8,659 bases of DNA from Candidatus Moraniibacteriota bacterium (lineage in GTDB: Bacteria > Patescibacteriota > Minisyncoccia > Moranbacterales > GCA-2747515). Made by a program: the position numbers and the translations under genes. A model generated the notes under the pieces. The model was not told the DNA's origin and did no database searches. It saw nothing but the letters and a program-made list of their open reading frames with translations. Shown piece after piece: positions 6,153 through 8,659 of this stretch. Each line of letters begins with the position of its first letter. The stretch's first letter is position 1. The DNA lies in NCBI GenBank assembly GCA_029933995.1, contig JAOZNB010000055.1, forward strand, positions 1 through 8,659, in the 5' to 3' direction.

Positions 6153-6179
6153 ATTATATCACAAAAATTCACCTTTCAA
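6153..6179 (-). promoter_or_regulatory. Extended -10 promoter of the channel gene, overlapping the alkD stop
   Basis: The minus strand has TGA-TATAAT, a perfect -10 (6153-6158) whose TGN extension is the TGA stop codon of the alkD-like gene (6159-6161). TTGAAA lies at 6174-6179, with a short 15-base spacer. Transcription would begin near 6146, about 17 bases before ATG 6129. This supports ATG 6129 as the native start of the channel and therefore the reading that the TAA is internal. Confidence 0.55.
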
Positions 6180-6878
6180 GAATAATTTTCTTCTTTTTTC
6201 TTCCAATCGTTCAATAGCATAACGTAAAGTTGTTCGTGGTAATTTATCATAATTATCTCTCAAAAATTGCTCACAAATATTTGCATCACGTTTCCAAGTC
6301 TCTCGAAGCATCCAACCCACAGCTTTATGCATTAAGTCTTGTTTATCATTTAATAAAATTTTTGCGTATTTCAAAGTATAGTCAAAATCATCTCGTTTTA
6401 TAAATGCCCATGTTGACAATATACATACTCGCCGATGCCAGTGAAAATTCGATTTGACTAGTTTATCCAGAATTTTCCTTTCTGATTTATTTTCTAAAAT
6501 ATATTCTCCTATAATATGTGGAGCTGACAAATCTACTAAATTCCAATTATTTACATATTTTAAATTTTTTACATAAAAATTATAAATTAATTTCTTTTCA
6601 TTTCTTGTTGTTTTTTTTAATTTAAATTTTTCCACTAACACGATAATTGCAAAAAACCTCTCGTCATTGTAAGGTGAAATAATTATTTTTTGTAATTGCT
6701 CTAAATCACAATCTTTATATTTTTTTGCTACTTTGCGAATATTTGGATTTGAAATGCCTAAGAATTTATCGTGTTCACCATACTCACCCGGACCAGTCTT
6801 AAAAAACCATTCATTAGTTTTTTTACGTTTCTTCGATACAAATTTACGTAAATCTTTTTTAATTTGCAACAAATTCAT
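6159..6878 (-). CDS. AlkD-like DNA alkylation repair protein (HEAT-like repeats)
   Basis: AlkD-family DNA glycosylases excise bulky or cationic alkylated bases such as 3- and 7-methylpurines, using a curved stack of HEAT-like helical repeats that holds DNA without flipping the base out. The 239-residue protein is of full family length. It has the N-terminal GEYGEHDKFLGISNPNIR segment (31-48), NNWNLVDLSAPHIIG (110-124), HWHRRVCILSTWAFI (146-160) and LMHKAVGWMLRE (182-193). Trp112, Asp116, Arg150 and Trp189 line up with Bacillus cereus AlkD Trp109, Asp113, Arg148 and Trp187, the catalytic and DNA-contact residues, so activity is likely. The protein is very Lys/Arg-rich, as expected for DNA binding. 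Its start is 4 bp after the mscS stop, so it probably shares that transcript. It is the only gene here ending in TGA, which doubles as part of the next promoter. Confidence 0.9.
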   Translation of the reverse strand: MNLLQIKKDLRKFVSKKRKKTNEWFFKTGPGEYGEHDKFLGISNPNIRKVAKKYKDCDLEQLQKIIISPYNDERFFAIIVLVEKFKLKKTTRNEKKLIYNFYVKNLKYVNNWNLVDLSAPHIIGEYILENKSERKILDKLVKSNFHWHRRVCILSTWAFIKRDDFDYTLKYAKILLNDKQDLMHKAVGWMLRETWKRDANICEQFLRDNYDKLPRTTLRYAIERLEEKRRKLFLKGEFL

Positions 6879-6882
6879 AAAT

Positions 6883-7929
6883 TTATTTTATTTCTGGAAC
6901 AGCTATCTTAATAGACATGTCATTTAGCATTTGAGCAATAGCAAAATTAATTTCCTGTTGTGCATCCATATATTCAGTGTAATCGCGAGAACCTACAGTG
7001 TACATTGTCTCAAAAATAAAACCCCATTCCCCAAATTCTTTAAAATGCACACGTTTACACTCAACATTATCAATTTCTGCAATAAGCTCCTTAATTTTCT
7101 CAGGAATTTGTTGCATTTTTTCTACAGGTGTATCAAACTCTATAATGAACTTAATTTTTGAATTACGATACTCCATGCGTTTATAATTATGCACCCGTGA
7201 TGAAGTCATGTCTTGATTTGATACAACCAATTCTTCTCCCGTACGTGATTTCACACGTGTTGTCTTAATTCCTATTTTTTGTATCACACCTACATCTTCA
7301 CCTACCTTTACAGTATCCCCAGCTTTAAAAGGTTTGTCAAAATAAATTGAGAAAGATGCAAAAAGATCAGCCAAAATTTCTTTAATCGCAAATGCAATAG
7401 CAATCCCACCAATTCCAACTCCAGCAATAAGCGAAGCTACATTTATACCAACATTTGCCAAAATCATAATAATACCAAAAATCCACACAATAATTGTTGC
7501 AATAGCACTAAGAAGATGCGCAGCACTTTTTGCATGTTCATCATCTTCACTGTCACTCATTTTTTTTGCAATAAATTCAATCACTATTTGAATCGACTTT
7601 GTAACTTGAAAAATCAGAACTACAATTACCAATGCATTTAACACATTTTGAAATACCTCACCCAAAGCAAGCGTTCTAAGTGCAATGTACATAGCGAGTA
7701 TAATATACAATCGTGGTCTTATCGATTGAAAAAACTCCACAATTACATCATCTATATCAGTTTTAGTCTTGAGCGCAAATTTCTCAAATCGTGACATCAC
7801 AACTTTTTGCAAAATCCACAACACCAATAATGCAATAATAAAATAAATAATCGCATCAACATATTCTGCAAGAGAATTACTCCAAAGCATTTTATCAAGT
7901 ATTTCCTGATCAATAAATCTTTCTATCAT
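6883..7929 (-). CDS. Small-conductance mechanosensitive channel, MscS family
   Basis: MscS channels open under membrane tension and release ions and small solutes during hypo-osmotic shock. This 348-residue protein has about five membrane helices (near residues 22-44, 71-90, 96-119, 137-160 and 163-192), so it carries two more than E. coli MscS. The last is the pore helix, rich in Gly and Ala (SLIAGVGIGGIAIAFA, 166-181), followed by FDKPFKAGDTVKVG (197-210), the start of the beta domain. EELVVSNQDM (232-241) and the TTRVKSRTG segment (223-231) also match the family. The C-terminal alpha/beta vestibule domain is complete. It is the first gene of a likely mscS-alkD transcript with its own promoter. 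No Shine-Dalgarno is visible before ATG 7929. Confidence 0.93.
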   Translation of the reverse strand: MIERFIDQEILDKMLWSNSLAEYVDAIIYFIIALLVLWILQKVVMSRFEKFALKTKTDIDDVIVEFFQSIRPRLYIILAMYIALRTLALGEVFQNVLNALVIVVLIFQVTKSIQIVIEFIAKKMSDSEDDEHAKSAAHLLSAIATIIVWIFGIIMILANVGINVASLIAGVGIGGIAIAFAIKEILADLFASFSIYFDKPFKAGDTVKVGEDVGVIQKIGIKTTRVKSRTGEELVVSNQDMTSSRVHNYKRMEYRNSKIKFIIEFDTPVEKMQQIPEKIKELIAEIDNVECKRVHFKEFGEWGFIFETMYTVGSRDYTEYMDAQQEINFAIAQMLNDMSIKIAVPEIK

Positions 7930-7961
7930 AGTTTATTAATTTATAAATTTATATTATTTAC

Positions 7962-7991
7962 ATTTTATCACAAGCTACGCACAAATTCCAA
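7962..7991 (-). promoter_or_regulatory. Promoter of the mscS-alkD pair
   Basis: On the minus strand TTGGAA (7986-7991) is followed after 18 bases by TAAAAT (7962-7967), preceded by the TGA of an extended -10. The predicted start near 7955 leaves an AT-rich leader of about 26 bases before ATG 7929. The -35 directly abuts the stop codon of the upstream nuclease gene (7992-7994). Confidence 0.55.
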
Positions 7992-8659
7992 TTATTGTGC
8001 CGTTTTTAAAATTTGTAATAATTTTATATATTCTTCTATTGATTGATTTCCCCATTTTTGTTTGATATCTTCCTCCAAAAATCCACCTGTCATAATATCT
8101 TTTGCAAAAATATTAATTTCCTCTTTTAAAAGTCTTACATCATCATCATTTACAGAAATTACTTCTCGCTCATATTCATGAGTATCTGGATGTGGCTCAA
8201 TAAAATCTAAAATTCCTTGTGACATTTGATATTGACCATCATTATATGTATCAAGAAGTAATTTATAAAAAGTGATTTGTCGTTTAAGGGCTTCTTTTTC
8301 TTCTTTTGTTTTTTTGCTCCAAGGCTTCCCTGTTTTGTAATCAACTACAGCCACTGTATCATCTTCTAAAAATTCAATTTTATCAATTGCACCTGTTAAA
8401 AGTATTTGTTCATCACTATCATCTAATACAAACGGTATAGCCTTAATCTTCTTCTCTACTTCAACATTTACATTAAAACTGTCCTTGTAATAATCATAAT
8501 ATCCATTTAATGCCTCATCTCCACGTCTCTGAATCGAATCATAATATTCCGCTGGCACTTGCATTGTTTGAAGTGCTACATTAAATGCCTCCATTAACAC
8601 ATCCTTTCCTAACAGTGATTGTTGCTCACTGGACTGTGCAAAGAATTTTTCAAGCGCTT
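7992..8659 (-). CDS. PD-(D/E)XK nuclease domain, RecB/UvrD-helicase type, C-terminal part
   Basis: The frame is open from the right edge of the window to TAA at 7992, about 221 codons. The GTG at 8600 is internal, because coding sequence (ALEKFFAQSSEQQ...) continues upstream of it. The visible part is a RecB-like PD-(D/E)XK nuclease (PDDEXK_1 type). It has LTGAIDKIEF (Asp at 8382-8384), then VAVVDYKTGKP (Asp at 8340-8342, Lys at 8334-8336), then the QITFYKLLL motif (Gln at 8277-8279). This is the metal-binding set of RecB/AddB nucleases. In many bacteria, including Patescibacteria, such a domain forms the C-terminus of a UvrD/RecB superfamily 1 helicase that processes double-strand breaks. 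The helicase part would lie outside the window, so that assignment is inference. All recognisable active-site residues are present. Confidence 0.8.
   Translation of the reverse strand, partial: ALEKFFAQSSEQQSLLGKDVLMEAFNVALQTMQVPAEYYDSIQRRGDEALNGYYDYYKDSFNVNVEVEKKIKAIPFVLDDSDEQILLTGAIDKIEFLEDDTVAVVDYKTGKPWSKKTKEEKEALKRQITFYKLLLDTYNDGQYQMSQGILDFIEPHPDTHEYEREVISVNDDDVRLLKEEINIFAKDIMTGGFLEEDIKQKWGNQSIEEYIKLLQILKTAQ

Noticed and set aside
6159..6161. Possible UGA-as-glycine code (as in Gracilibacteria/Absconditabacteria)
   Set aside because: No internal TGA occurs in any gene body in the window, and the single terminal TGA sits at the expected AlkD C-terminus; a reassigned UGA should appear often.
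1..8659. Search for mobile elements, CRISPR arrays, tRNA or rRNA genes
   Set aside because: By eye there are no regularly spaced direct repeats, transposase motifs, terminal inverted repeats, cloverleaf-like segments or rRNA-like conserved blocks; the gaps between genes are too short for most of these.

Overview
The window is an AT-rich (roughly 30% GC by eye), densely packed bacterial segment with short proteins, mostly TAA stops and no Shine-Dalgarno motif before any start codon. Its content suggests a small-genome bacterium of the Patescibacteria/CPR type: a membrane-anchored C39-like peptidase, MltG, a polyprenyl synthase followed by an unusual cis-prenyltransferase, and a helicase-type PD-(D/E)XK nuclease tail. 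The lineage is inference and no phylum can be named. UGA and UAA both behave as stops, so the standard bacterial code fits.

Layout. Positions 1-616 (minus) hold the N-terminal 205 codons of a C39-family peptidase that runs off the left edge. Positions 617-730 are a compact divergent promoter region with a stem-loop in the peptidase leader. Positions 731-1306 (plus) encode a DEDDy 3'-5' exonuclease, the only plus-strand gene, closed by a hairpin terminator. Everything to the right is on the minus strand. In transcription order (right to left) there is the C-terminal part of a RecB/UvrD-type nuclease (7992-8659), then mscS-alkD (6883-7929 and 6159-6878, 4 bp apart), then a voltage-sensor ion channel interrupted by an in-frame TAA (5368-6129), then polyprenyl synthase-uppS (4237-5304 and 3521-4231, 5 bp apart), then yjbQ, a degenerate pcm-like gene and mltG (3450 down to 1375, 9-bp gaps). 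There is no gene-free stretch over 300 bases; the longest is the 114-bp divergent region.

How the genes fit together. The trans-prenyl synthase and cis-prenyltransferase are expected to make the long-chain lipid carrier for cell-wall precursors. MltG trims nascent peptidoglycan, and the C39-like enzyme probably acts outside the membrane. MscS and the channel deal with ion and osmotic stress. The exonuclease, AlkD-like glycosylase and nuclease tail belong to DNA/RNA metabolism and repair.

The most notable points are the channel gene, which has a TAA inside its first transmembrane helix and a pore lacking the TVGYG filter; the changed catalytic positions in UppS; the broken SAM-binding motif in the pcm-like protein; and the absence of Shine-Dalgarno sites. 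I see no mobile element, CRISPR array, tRNA or rRNA, and no clear multi-gene novel system.
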